This document shows, piece by piece, positions 54,162 through 64,000 of a stretch of 64,000 nucleotides of DNA; the first letter of the stretch is position 1; each line of letters begins with the position of its first letter. The DNA is from Euleptes europaea (lineage: Eukaryota > Chordata > Lepidosauria > Squamata > Sphaerodactylidae). A model generated the notes under the pieces. It was given only the letters and a program-made list of their open reading frames with translations, did no database searches and was not told where the DNA came from. A program made the translations under genes and the position numbers. The stretch spans positions 248,001 through 312,000 of the forward strand of contig NW_026612052.1 of the NCBI RefSeq assembly GCF_029931775.1. Direction: 5' to 3'.

Positions 54162-57100
54162 CTGCCATTGTGGCATACTCTGTACCTTCCTTCTGTTGCT
54201 TTTCCCCAACTTCCTCTGAATAAATGTGGATGTATACATTCTATCTAAAGCTCGAGCCACAACATGGACAGCATTGTAAGTGCTTTAGCTTTGCCCTATC
54301 ATGTCAGTTTCAAACACGGCCCCTGGAAGCAGATCCATCAGTTTTGTCCAAGTGATGTTTACATCAAAGAAGTCCATATCAGAATTATGAGGTTTTTCAA
54401 TGCACCCTTGTAAAAATCCTGGAGGAAAATGTCACCATTGGGATGCTGAGGATCTAGAGTCTGAAGGAAATCCTGGAATCCAGGCACTTTGTTTGTGTGC
54501 ATTGTGAAAGACAAAGCACCATGAAAGGGTCTTAGAAACCAGAAACCCCAAGAATCCACAGTTGTATAATCCCATTGGGCAGTCATGACCCAAACCTTTC
54601 CAATGAGACTCCCTTTTGCACCTCGGTAATCTAGCCAGATTGACAACAAAATTAAGTTTCGCAAGTCCCCATTTACAACAATAACATTGACTTTGCTTTG
54701 TGAGAACAAACTATTCATTTTTTTCATCTGTATTAAAATACTTTTTTCAGTACATGTGAATGTTACTGAGATCCACTGAGTGAAAGCAGCACAAATGCCA
54801 TATTCAGTGAGTTGCTCCATCATGCTCTGTTCACATGTTTCTCCACTGTCATCACCTGGAGCAACTAGGCCAATCCACTTCCACTGGAAATGCAGGAGGA
54901 GTTGGATTATTCCTTTATATTGTGAGTCTTCATTTGGGACCATCCGATAGAAGAAAGGGAACTGGGTTTTATCACTCAGTGATGGATCAAAGGAACCATA
55001 ACAGAGCTAGAAGAGAAGACATCTGAGGGATCAGTAGGTTTGCCAACTTCCTTGTAGTAGCTGGAGATCCTTTGCTATTACAACTGATCTCCAGCCAACA
55101 CAGATCTGTTCACCTGGAGAAAATGGCCACTTTGGCAATTGGACTCTAATCTGGAGAACCGGGTATGATTCCCCACTCCTTCATATGAGTGGCTGACTCC
55201 AATCTGGTGAACCAGATTGGTTTCCCCACTCATACACATAAGGCCACCTGGGTGACCTTGGGCTAGTCACAGTTCTCTTAGAGCTCTCTCAGCCCCACCT
55301 ACCTCACAAGGTGTCTTTTTGGGGAGGGGGGAGGTTTTTGTAGGTTTAATTCTTCCTTAAGTGGTAGAGAAAATTGGCATATAAAAACCAACTCCTCTTC
55401 ATCCTCCTCCTCTTCCTCAGATTTCTGCAACCCTAATCATACTACTTTGCTTATCAGATGTCTCATTCTATTGATGGCACTGACTTAAAGTAGTAAGTAG
55501 CCTTCCTTGAGTCTCAATGGGAATAGCAGACTTTAAATAACATAAATGGAAAAAAGAAAAATAATAAATACCTGTGGTATCTTGTAGATACCTATGATGT
55601 TTGACATCTGAATGGAGGTTTCAGAGTTGAGCCCCCCAACAATGGCCCACAATTTTTCTTCTGTGCCACACCTATAATTAGGAGCCCATCTCCCTCGTTC
55701 ACTCAGCAACTGCAGTGTGGTTGCATAGGCCATTCTCCCAAAGTAGTAGTTGTCAGTTATACGAAAACCCAGAGTGACGTTGGGTAAGAGCTCTGGATTC
55801 TTGTTGATCTCATGGATAGCAAACACAAAGGCCAGGATATGCTGGTAGTTCTTTGGTAGCATCCTGTAATATAAATTCCTCAGAATTGTAAATGCACTCA
55901 CTTCAAAAGAAAAGGCAACATGCCATTCTTCCCATTAAAAAGATTTAGAGCTTAAGATTGACGTGGTGGTATTTAGAGGAAACTTGGGATCAGATCGAGG
56001 GGTCTCATCTAGAGGGGAGGACAGGGATCTCACAAATCTCTTTCTATTGGATGGACATCCTATATCTCTATTATTATATCAGATTAAAAACTTCCTGTTT
56101 TGTTTTTCAAATGCTTCTGTATTGACACTCAGGGTTGGATCCAGTCAGTTCTGTCACTCAACCTTGTCCAATTCTAATCTTTTACTACAGCCCCCCCAGC
56201 TCACATTACTTTTGTCCATGGAGGTTGCATGATCTTCAGCACAGTCTTTTTGGTGTTCAGAGAACTTCCCACCCTCCCTTCTTCAAAAGTGGTTAAACTG
56301 GTTGGTTCCAACCCATGACTCATTCCTTTCATTACCAAGTTAAAACACCTGCACATTTCAATGAATGGTATGAAGTGGTCTAATTCATTTCACAGAAGTT
56401 CCTAGTTTCACCTTGTATTTTCATAAACCAACAACATTCCCTGAAATGAATTCTGTTCTCCTCAGAGTCTACTCTCTTAACCATAATAAGATCAGCTTCC
56501 CTTTTATTTTCAGAATTTATTCATAGTAGGATTGCACTACTCATCCACTGGTCTGCTTTATAAACAAGAAAATGTATCAAATAAGATATCAAGTTGGATT
56601 CTGCGAGCTTTTCTTCTGGTGAAAGCATAGGTGTCCATTTTGTCTGCCAAGAGGGCTATTCCAGAGGTTGTGGGACCCACATTAACAAAGTCAAGTGAGA
56701 TTGAGGGCACAATGAAATAGAAAATTGGGGAAGATCAATCAGAAATACTGGAGGGATCCAACAAATCTATTGTTTTCCGGTAAATGAGAAAGCTACTTAA
56801 AACATCTATGAGTTTCAGCAACTGTGTTCATTGAGATACCATAATGATTTTTTTCCTTTAGAACTGATCTCTAGGAGGCTAGGTTATGAAGATTTAAAAC
56901 CGCATGGATAAAAGGCAAGTGGGTGGGCATTCTTTCAGTAAATTTCTATGAATTTGTTATCTAAAGGAAAAATCTCTATCATACTGCATAATTTGTCAAG
57001 CAAAGTCATGCTTTTGAAAATATCCACAACACCCAAAGGCTTCTGAAAGGCTGGAGGGTCACAACCAGCAATATGGAGAGAGAAACCACCACCAATGATA

Positions 57101-57224
57101 TGGTTCCCCATCCCATAATACTCAGAGAAAGTGGCAAGGTCATTTTTATCACATGGTTTGCTGCTAGATTCGTGGGAGAGGTGATAGGAGGTAGGAGCAG
57201 AAGCAGAAAGAGCCATATACTCAT
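54162..57224 (-). pseudogene. Vomeronasal type-2 receptor (V2R-2), exons 1-3, broken
   Basis: A relative of V2R-1. Exon 1 about 57224-57016 ([35 protein letters not shown]), exon 2 55863-55572 (292 bases, intact, acceptor ttatattacag, donor CAG|GTATTT), exon 3 55006-54162 (845 against 852 bases in V2R-1). Defects relative to V2R-1: a lost base in a T run in exon 1 (about 57145); the exon 1 donor deleted; in exon 3 a two-codon in-frame loss, a one-base deletion near 54400 and a TAA at 54285-54287; and the exon 3 donor reads GC rather than GT. Exons 4-6 are missing: the sequence beyond runs into the LTR fossil and then an OR-G flank. It cannot encode a receptor. Confidence 0.9.
55035..55410 (+). 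repeat. Chimeric repeat: hAT-like element fused to a Sauria-type SINE
   Basis: About 55039-55145 is the left half of the agggttgcc element (ttgccaacttccttgtagta, gatctccagccaacacagat). At ttggactcta (55139-55148) it becomes a tRNA SINE (actctaatctggagaacc onward to ccaactcctcttcatcctcc). Both families contain ggactcta at that point. Confidence 0.75.
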
Positions 57225-58069
57225 TCTGGAAGCAGGGCAAATATTTTATTTACCTACAGATAAAATCCTTCGTTTGACTGTCAGAAAGAATTTCTCTTCT
57301 GCTATATGTAAAGAAGTTCTAGCTACATTTCTGCTTCCTAACTGCCATTCTGGATGTTATTGCTTAATGACTTGGGGAAGTGAACCCATTAGCCTGAATG
57401 GTCTGAAGCGAACTGTGTTTCCTTCATGCTCCTTCAGTTTAGCAGGGATGCAGTCAGACAAATGGAGATGTCAGTAGCTGAACCAAGGCTCTCTTAAATA
57501 CAAGCCAGATGTGCACTACCAGCTCTTCCAGAGACAGGGGAAAAAGTTCAGACCAACAACATCCTTCCTGTTGCTTGCTCTAGTCAACCATGAAGTAGAA
57601 CTGGCTTATTTAGAGATGAACAATGTTACTGGTTGTTGTTACTGGGGGAAAAAAATCTGATTTTGCAGTTGATCATAGTAAGGAGTCAACCACCGTTATT
57701 TCAGTAACCACAGGGTTGATACTTACCTATTTGTGATTTTAGTGCTGGGTACACTGACACAGTGGGAAACAAAACATGCATGCATGATTCCATCTGTATT
57801 ATCGACATGCTTCATGGTGTGGTAGAAATGCAGAGTGCTGACTGTTCTAATTTTGTAATTGTGGTTTAGATTTAGAGTTGATTTAACCTATTTTGGGTTA
57901 TTTGGGTATTCTTTTGTAAGCTGACTTGACCACATTTGGAGGAAAGGTGGAATACAGATATTTTAAATTAATTAATTAATTCACTGAGGTGGTCTCAAAG
58001 AAATTTTGGTTGTCAGAAATGAAAGTCACTCAAAGGGCAATGAATCTGTTCTCATTTTCCCCATGCAGA

Positions 58070-58908
58070 CTATGACGACCCCCCACCCTTCCTCCTATCT
58101 CCCAGTAATCAGTTTTTGGTGCTGAGGGAAAGAGAGAGGGATCACCTTACTTTTTGCTAGCCACACATTATGTGGAGATTATTATTTTCCTTCTCCAGTC
58201 CCCACCTTATTTTACCTCAGAATAAAGTATGACACCAGAGGCTTCTTAAAGTTAACAAAGAAAACATAGAAATTTATTAAACAGTATTCAAAAGATGGAT
58301 TTTGAAGGAAAACTGTTTTTGAGGGAAAGCAGAAAGCCAGATATACAGTTTATATTTAAAAGGGTCACTTCAGAGAGAGCTTAGTTCCTATTTGGACTAG
58401 AAGTTATACAAGTTACATTCCTTAAGATTTTAGTTCACAAACTTAGTTCTGCTCCCCAGAACTCTTATAGATGTAGTTACACAGACTCTGCCACCTAGCT
58501 ATCAGGGAAGGAAAAGACCATTCAATCTCTATTCCCCAGAGAAACACAGAAGTATGGAGATTTACCTAAATCTCTCTTCCTGTTCTCACTACTGAACTAC
58601 CCCACTGCAGTGGCAGTAATCCCTTCACGCTACCCTGTATCTGGAATAGTTCCTTCCCAGAGACTAATCTCACTTTATGACCGGAGAAAGGGCCCTTTTC
58701 CTCCCAATCTCAATCCTGTCACTCCATGGGATGTGTGTTTCACAAGTTTAGTCCAAACTGAACCCTCAGGTTCACAGAGTTGCTCACAGCTTCTTCACAC
58801 ACAGGTTACCAACCTTTCTTCTTTCACTCTGAACTCAGAGAGTGAGCCCCTAGGCCCACTCCTTGTCTCTCAGTTTCTACTGAAGATTAACCCTTCATCC
58901 GTCACACA
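58070..58908 (-). mobile_element. Candidate solo LTR fossil
   Basis: An insertion of roughly 0.85-0.9 kb relative to the paralogous site near 37320. On the minus strand it starts about tgtgacggatgaagg and contains a polyadenylation-like aataaa (near 58275). No coding part is visible. The ends and target duplication are not clear, so the class is a guess. Confidence 0.35.
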
Positions 58909-59339
58909 GGCCATCAACCAGAATGGCCCAAGGGTCTGGCATTTCACAGTAGACATAGATCTAGTCTGACAAGAGAGCCTGGAATGGTCCAGCTATCAGC
59001 CAGTACAGTATTGTACCCAAATTGACAAATTTGACACAAACCTGTAATTATTTACATCAGCAGGTCCAAGTTAAGCCAGAATGAGGAGGTTTATCTTTGT
59101 CTCCTTTAATGAGGGAGGAATGCCATTCCATCATGATGTATTTACAGGGGGAGAGACATAAAATATCTCTATAAATAGCATGTTGTCTTTCTTCGTTGGT
59201 TTTACTTAGTTTGAGGTGCAACCTGCCCCCTACGATTTCTGAACATTGTGTCTCTTATACTTGCCATAGCATCTAACATTTTTGTTTGAGAACGAGGTGG
59301 GCAGCCACTGGCCTGCATGCCAAGTAGCAACATGGCATG

Positions 59340-59651
59340 CCATTTTGTTCACCAATTTGGAAATCAGTACAGGAGCGAAAACAATTTAAACAAATTATTC
59401 TTATTCTTATAAGAAGATTTTGTACTCATAATTGAGACCTTTGAAAAACAACTTTTGTACATATGAATTTGTATATATGGTCTTTTGTAGGTCTTGGATG
59501 CACATTTTGTCTTGTGTTGTCTTGAATTACATGTGGTAGCTTATAAAGAATTTTTGCACTTTGTTTAAATTGTTTTCGCTCCTGTACTGATTTCCAAATC
59601 CCTTGATACTTGTACAGTGGTGTCTATTTCGTTCTCCCATTTTGTTCACCA
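59340..59651. mobile_element. 282-bp insertion with 40-bp inverted ends and 15-bp target duplication
   Basis: Inverted repeats 59355-59394 and 59560-59599 match over 40 bases. The insertion (59355-59636) is flanked by ccattttgttcacca at 59340-59354 and 59637-59651. The corresponding OR-F site (about 37836-37860) has a single copy of the target and no insertion. Family not identified. Confidence 0.8.
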
Positions 59652-60296
59652 AGGCAGTTTTTTTACTCCAGTAAAAAATACCAGTAATAAATACATATCT
59701 TCACACCAGTAATAAATACTTATGTGATAAGAATCCAATATGGCTTTTAAAAAGTAACTGAAATACTCACTACATATCTCTGTTACTATCATACGATGTT
59801 GACAGTTGTTTCATGGATTCATGTTTAAATCAACAGCATAAAGAGGATTTTGGAGAAATTTAAATTTGATTTTGCTCTTACCTTCCATTATACCTCCACT
59901 AGTAAAGCTGAAAACCAAAAACTCAACTAAGTAAATAGAATAGAAAATATTACAGGAATGTAAAAAAAAATTGCTTTATCCTGTAGATTTTATTATAAAT
60001 TAGTTTGATCTAATTATGTTATCAGTATTGGCCTCCCCACCAACCCCTCCTTTTTTAAATCCGTTGTTCAAGTGAACTAAGAGGGGTCTGGTCTTTATAT
60101 GCCTTTTTGGCAAGTGTTGTATTTTAATTTCATCTGTTGTTTAAGGTTATGCTTTAGATTGAAGAATTATAGTTTTAATTTTTTTTTATTTAGAATTATT
60201 ATGGCATGGATATTGATTTTAATGTTCTCACTTGCCTGGTTTGCCGGGGAGGGCAAGTCAGAAATCGAAATGATAATAAATAAAATCTCCCACAAA

Positions 60297-61244
60297 TCAC
60301 TTGGAAATCCCATATTTGCTTACGACTCTCCTTAAAGCTTTTTTAACCTCTTTGTTTCTTAGGCTATAGATAAGGGGATTAATTAGAGGGGTTAAGACGG
60401 TGTAGAAGACAGAGAAGATCTTGTCCACTTCTTTCAGAGCTTCTTTTTTGGGCAGCGCATATACAGATATCAACGAACCATAAAATATGGAAACTACCAT
60501 GAGGTGGGAAGAACAGGTGGAAAAGGCCTTTTTTCTCCCATCTGAAGAGGGGATTTTTACAATGGCAGCAATTATACACACGTAAGACGTCAAGGTCAGA
60601 AGAAAGGGAGGAACAATATCTATGACAGAGGCTGTGAGTCCCACCAGTGTCACCAGAGTCGTGTCACTGCATGATAGATTAATCAGTGGTGTGAGGTCAC
60701 AAAAGAAATGGTCAATTTCATGGGGACCACAGAATTTCAGCTGTGACATCAAACTCATTACTAAAGTCATAACTGTTGTCCCCCAAAGCCAAGACGCAGC
60801 TGTCAATAGAATGCAGAGTCTTCTGTTCATGAGGGTTGCATATTGGAGGGGCTTGCATATTGCCAAATACCGATCATATGACATTGATGCCAGTAGATAG
60901 CATTCTGCAATCACAAGTGAACCAATACAATAAAGCTGGATGAAGCAGCCCCGGACAGAAATGGTTCTGTCCCCTGTCAGAAGGCTGGCCAACATCCTGG
61001 GCAGAAGAGTTGAAGTGTAGAAGGTTTCCAAGCAGGACAAGTTTCCAAGGAAGAAGTACATGGGGATGTGAAGGTGATGATCCATGATTACTAACACAAT
61101 GATGATGAGGTTTCCAGCCATGGTCACACTGTAGATTATTAGGAAAACCAAGAAGAGAGGAATCTGAAGTTCAGGGGCATTGCCAAATCCCAGAAGAAAA
61201 AATGTAGTTATTGCTGTTTCATTTACTATCTTAGTATGCGCCAT
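60297..61244 (-). CDS. Olfactory receptor (OR-H), class II, 11A1-like, intact
   Basis: A 315-residue odorant receptor starting MAHTKIVNETAITTF, so the N-terminus has diverged from the MEHIE of its relatives. NET at 8; LHIPMY at 59-64; MSYDRY at 121-126; FCGPHEIDHFFCDL; KKAFSTCSSH; TPLINPLIYSLRNKEV; ends YGISK. The splice acceptor (aattcactttcag) lies 11-12 bases upstream of the ATG on the minus strand; an apparent earlier start four codons upstream falls at that acceptor. Its 3' surroundings pair with OR-F. No break. Confidence 0.95.
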   Translation of the reverse strand: MAHTKIVNETAITTFFLLGFGNAPELQIPLFLVFLIIYSVTMAGNLIIIVLVIMDHHLHIPMYFFLGNLSCLETFYTSTLLPRMLASLLTGDRTISVRGCFIQLYCIGSLVIAECYLLASMSYDRYLAICKPLQYATLMNRRLCILLTAASWLWGTTVMTLVMSLMSQLKFCGPHEIDHFFCDLTPLINLSCSDTTLVTLVGLTASVIDIVPPFLLTLTSYVCIIAAIVKIPSSDGRKKAFSTCSSHLMVVSIFYGSLISVYALPKKEALKEVDKIFSVFYTVLTPLINPLIYSLRNKEVKKALRRVVSKYGISK

Positions 61245-61257
61245 AGTTTCAGTCACT

Positions 61258-63440
61258 GAAAGTGAATTAAAAAAACAAACAAACCATAAGGTCTACAAGT
61301 AAAAGACCCAAAGTCTAAAAGTTATTATACACTTAAATATAAGTTGGCATCCCCCTTAGCACAATTAATGCTGAAATTTATAAAATGTTATGTGTTTTTT
61401 GTGGGGGCATGGGAAAACCATCTCAAATTCCTTTTTCTGTTATGAAGTTAATTATGCAGCTATTACCTCATATAATAGGCAATCTCTTAGTTACTTGATA
61501 ATCACATTGAATAAGGATACTGCAATCCATTATTAGGGCTGAGCTATAAGATGGCTAGCAGGCACCATTTATTTATTTATTTTACTTCATTGGGCTCATA
61601 TCATTTTCTTCTCATCTATTTTATCCTAATAATAGCCCTGTGAGATAGGTTAGTCTGATAGTGTGTGACTGATTTTGTCTAAACAAAGTCCCAGTCTGTA
61701 AGCATTTCCTAGAGGAGTGATACTCACCCCAACTGGTCATCAAAATATTCTGAATAGAAAATAAGTAAACACTCATTTACATATGAAGACACAAGCTAAA
61801 TGACATGTAAGAGTACAAGCACTAGATTGGATCCAGAGTACAGCGGCAATTGTCACCAATTCTACCTTCTCCTTCCACACACTCCCTCATGCCATTACTT
61901 AGGGTCCCTTATCCTCCAGGGGCAGCATTTCATGTAGATTTGTGGCCTACAGTAGAAAGGGGGAGGCAGGAAAGTTCTATCCTGCTGTTGGAAAATGTAG
62001 TCTGGATCCAACCCAATGTTGCTTCATGAATAGGATGCATCCAACCTGTCATTCAGCCTCAGCCAATTGCCTTCCTTATTGTAGCCCCCATGACACAAAA
62101 ATGCTGTCAATGCAAGTCCCATGATCTCAAAGGTAACCTTTTTGGTATTTAAAAGGGACCTTTTTTCCCTGTTCCACCAGCAAAAAAGTGGTTGTATCTA
62201 ACCCCAAGTGCAACATATCAGGGCCATGTGCAGAATGAAAATATATCAGGGTTTTGTAAAGTTAGTATACAAAATAGGGATGGATTGAAAGCTCACTCAC
62301 ATGTAATCTCCCCTCAAAGGTTGCAGTATTGTCCTCCTCAAAATAAATCTATTTGTTGCATCTTGCATGAGCAGGTGCTGAAGAAGAGATGGTTCATTAA
62401 AACAAAATTCAACTATTATAATAGAATGCTGCCCTGTGCCCTGAAATGGAGTCTCCGGGTTCATAACAGTGTTCAATTAGGATTATTAAATAAATCTACC
62501 TTTTGTGTGAATTTGGGTTTGAATTGGAAAGTGGGCCATATTCACACAGACCTTGGGTACAATCTAGGGTACAAGTGATTTAAATGGTAGCAATCACTAC
62601 TTTTGGACAAATGTAGCTTTCTCTACATTTGGATCCAACGATGTATGAGCATCATTGGACCCCCTGGTATACATTTTCCCAGGAGTACTTTATTATTTAT
62701 TTATTATTTCAATTTCCAAGAAGCACAATTTTTAAGTAGAAAAAGAGGTTTTAAATAAGATATATGCTGTGTCATCAGAACAATAATAATAATAAAAAAC
62801 CTTATACCATTAACCATCAGGTGGCATCAATGAAGAATGGTAGAGAAGTAGATCCATACAACTGCTGCTCACTTGACCAGCTATCATGTGTAATGACTAA
62901 CATTTCCTTATGGAGAAAATCAAATCTTACCCCTTCACAAGGCCCCGTGCATTACACAGAAGAGGCTTTATATAGGGGAGCAACAGACAGTCTACAGAGA
63001 GAAACCCCTTGATAATTTAAAGAAGTAATTTCACAACAATTAGCAAATTCCCTTTCTAAAACGTGTGATGCCGTACTCATTAAGGCTTCAAAATACTCCT
63101 GTGTGTTATTTGGAGCTTTTATTTAGAAAATGTATGTGCCACTTCTCCAAAGACCTGTGTTAGTGAGCTGTAGCAAGTGAAGTGTCTTGATCTCAGGTAG
63201 ATTCATATTTTTTCCCAAGGACAATTTTTTTTAAAAGGTCCTTTTTCAAGTCTCCCTGATTAAAAAACAACCCCGAATACCCATAGGCAACATATAATAA
63301 CACAAAAAGAAATGTATTAACAAACTAAAGGAACTATAACAGTATGTTAATGATGAAGTAAGCTCTAACTCTTGAGAGCTTATCCTGAAAAAATCTTGCT
63401 AGTCTCGAGGGTGCTACTGGACTCCAATCTAGTTCTTCTG
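61258..63440. repeat. Duplicated upstream flank of OR-H
   Basis: Collinear with 21403-23700: attggatccagagtacagcg at 61827, ggttgtatctaaccccaagt near 62190, ccatcaggtggcatcaatga near 62815, gagagcttatcctgaaaaaa near 63374. Shorter than the F flank by small losses near 61720. No gene. Confidence 0.8.
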
Positions 63441-64000
63441 CTGATAGGCTTGCCAACTGCCTGGTGGGGGTGGGCAAAAGCCCGCAATCCACCAGGCTGC
63501 CTGCCGCCCCTCAGCTGGTCAGCGGGCAAAAGAGGGCCAGCTAAGGGGCCCCCACAATCAACCCCAGAAGTGATGCGGGTGCTCTAGTAATCGCCTCTGA
63601 AACTCTGTGGGAACCATGGAACTCTATAGAAGCCTATCAGAAGTACACTGAGCTCCTCTTGTCCACTGGCACTCTGGTGGCCGGTGAGAGGGGGGGAATA
63701 AGAAATCACCATTGGGCAATGGTGGTATGCCACTTTCAATGAAAATCTGGAAGTGACATCACTCCTCTCTAAGAACTGGTAGAAAATCTATCGTTTTACC
63801 ATGGAGTTTCTGGTAATTCCTAGGGAGGTGCAACATCACCTCTGGGTTTTTCCCAGAAGCAATATAATGTCATCCCACAACAATTCCCCCCTTGTTCATA
63901 CCTCATCCCTTGGACTCCTGCTGTTTGCCAAAACCTGGCTGGCAACACCACTCGAAATGATTTCAGCTGTGCATTGACTGTACCAGATTTTTGTTCCGAG
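63441..64000. repeat. GC-richer unclassified repeat
   Basis: From about ggcttgccaactgcctggtg (63449) to cctggctggcaacaccactc (about 63935) the sequence is bounded by phrases that are roughly inverted to each other (ttgccaac.. and ..ctggcaac), as in a miniature DNA transposon. The interior mentions no coding motif. It lies beyond the end of the OR-H flank similarity. Confidence 0.45.

Larger units (their letters stand above)
57225..60296. other. Between V2R-2 and OR-H; copy of 36.5-38.7 kb with insertions
   Basis: 57300-57960 pairs with 36600-37270 and 58915-60290 with 37340-38710. Extra material: a candidate solo LTR at about 58070-58908 and the inverted-repeat insertion at 59355-59636. No other gene. 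Confidence 0.55.

Noticed and set aside
58610-58969. A 119-codon plus-strand frame
   Set aside because: It lies in the candidate LTR insertion and shows no recognisable domain.

Overview
This 64 kb window is vertebrate nuclear DNA, almost certainly from a squamate reptile and tentatively from a gecko. The evidence is single-exon class II olfactory receptor (OR) genes, a multi-exon vomeronasal type-2 receptor (V2R) of the kind greatly expanded in squamates, and squamate-type repeats: Sauria-type tRNA SINEs, 5S-rRNA-derived SINEs with a BovB-like tail, BovB-like and CR1 LINE ends, and hAT-like miniature elements. The gecko assignment rests only on the flavour of the tRNA SINE (a repeated 'aatctgg(a/t)gaaccgg' block), so treat it as a guess. 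It is a chemosensory receptor cluster.

Layout. 1-17 kb: an OR family-14-like C-terminal fragment (minus strand, 828-1100), then four intact plus-strand OR genes (called A-D here) starting at 2938, 8208, 11686 and 16206. 19-64 kb: everything genic is on the minus strand. Four closely related 315-residue OR genes (E 20442-21389, F 38714-39661, G 44482-45429, H 60297-61244) are interleaved with two V2R genes. V2R-1 (26288-36534) can be read as a complete six-exon gene whose splice phases all agree (873 codons including stop). V2R-2 (54162-57224) is a broken relative keeping only exons 1-3. The order OR-V2R-OR occurs twice: E-V2R1-F (about 19.4-42.6 kb) and G-V2R2-H (about 43.6-63.5 kb). The flanks pair E with G and F with H, so a compound unit of roughly 20-24 kb was duplicated in tandem; E and F are themselves older duplicates that share several kb of flank.

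Function. ORs are odorant G-protein-coupled receptors of the main olfactory epithelium. V2Rs are family-C receptors of the vomeronasal organ with a large extracellular ligand-binding module, a cysteine-rich linker and seven membrane helices. The window therefore mixes main-olfactory and vomeronasal receptors in one co-duplicating array. For every OR a good splice acceptor lies just upstream of the chosen ATG, as expected for an intronless coding exon joined to upstream non-coding exons.

Between genes the DNA is mostly dead transposable elements, many with visible target-site duplications and several nested. The notable ones are a Tc1-type fold-back palindrome (45658-46913), two short inverted-repeat insertions with 13- and 15-bp target duplications, a 42-bp insertion carrying a U6 snRNA 5' end, a LINE inside a SINE with a 16-bp duplication, and a Gypsy-like LTR fossil lying exactly where V2R-2 loses its last three exons. 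All calls come from reading the sequence by eye. Family names for ORs (11A1-like, 14-like) and for repeats are recognition from memory, not database results.
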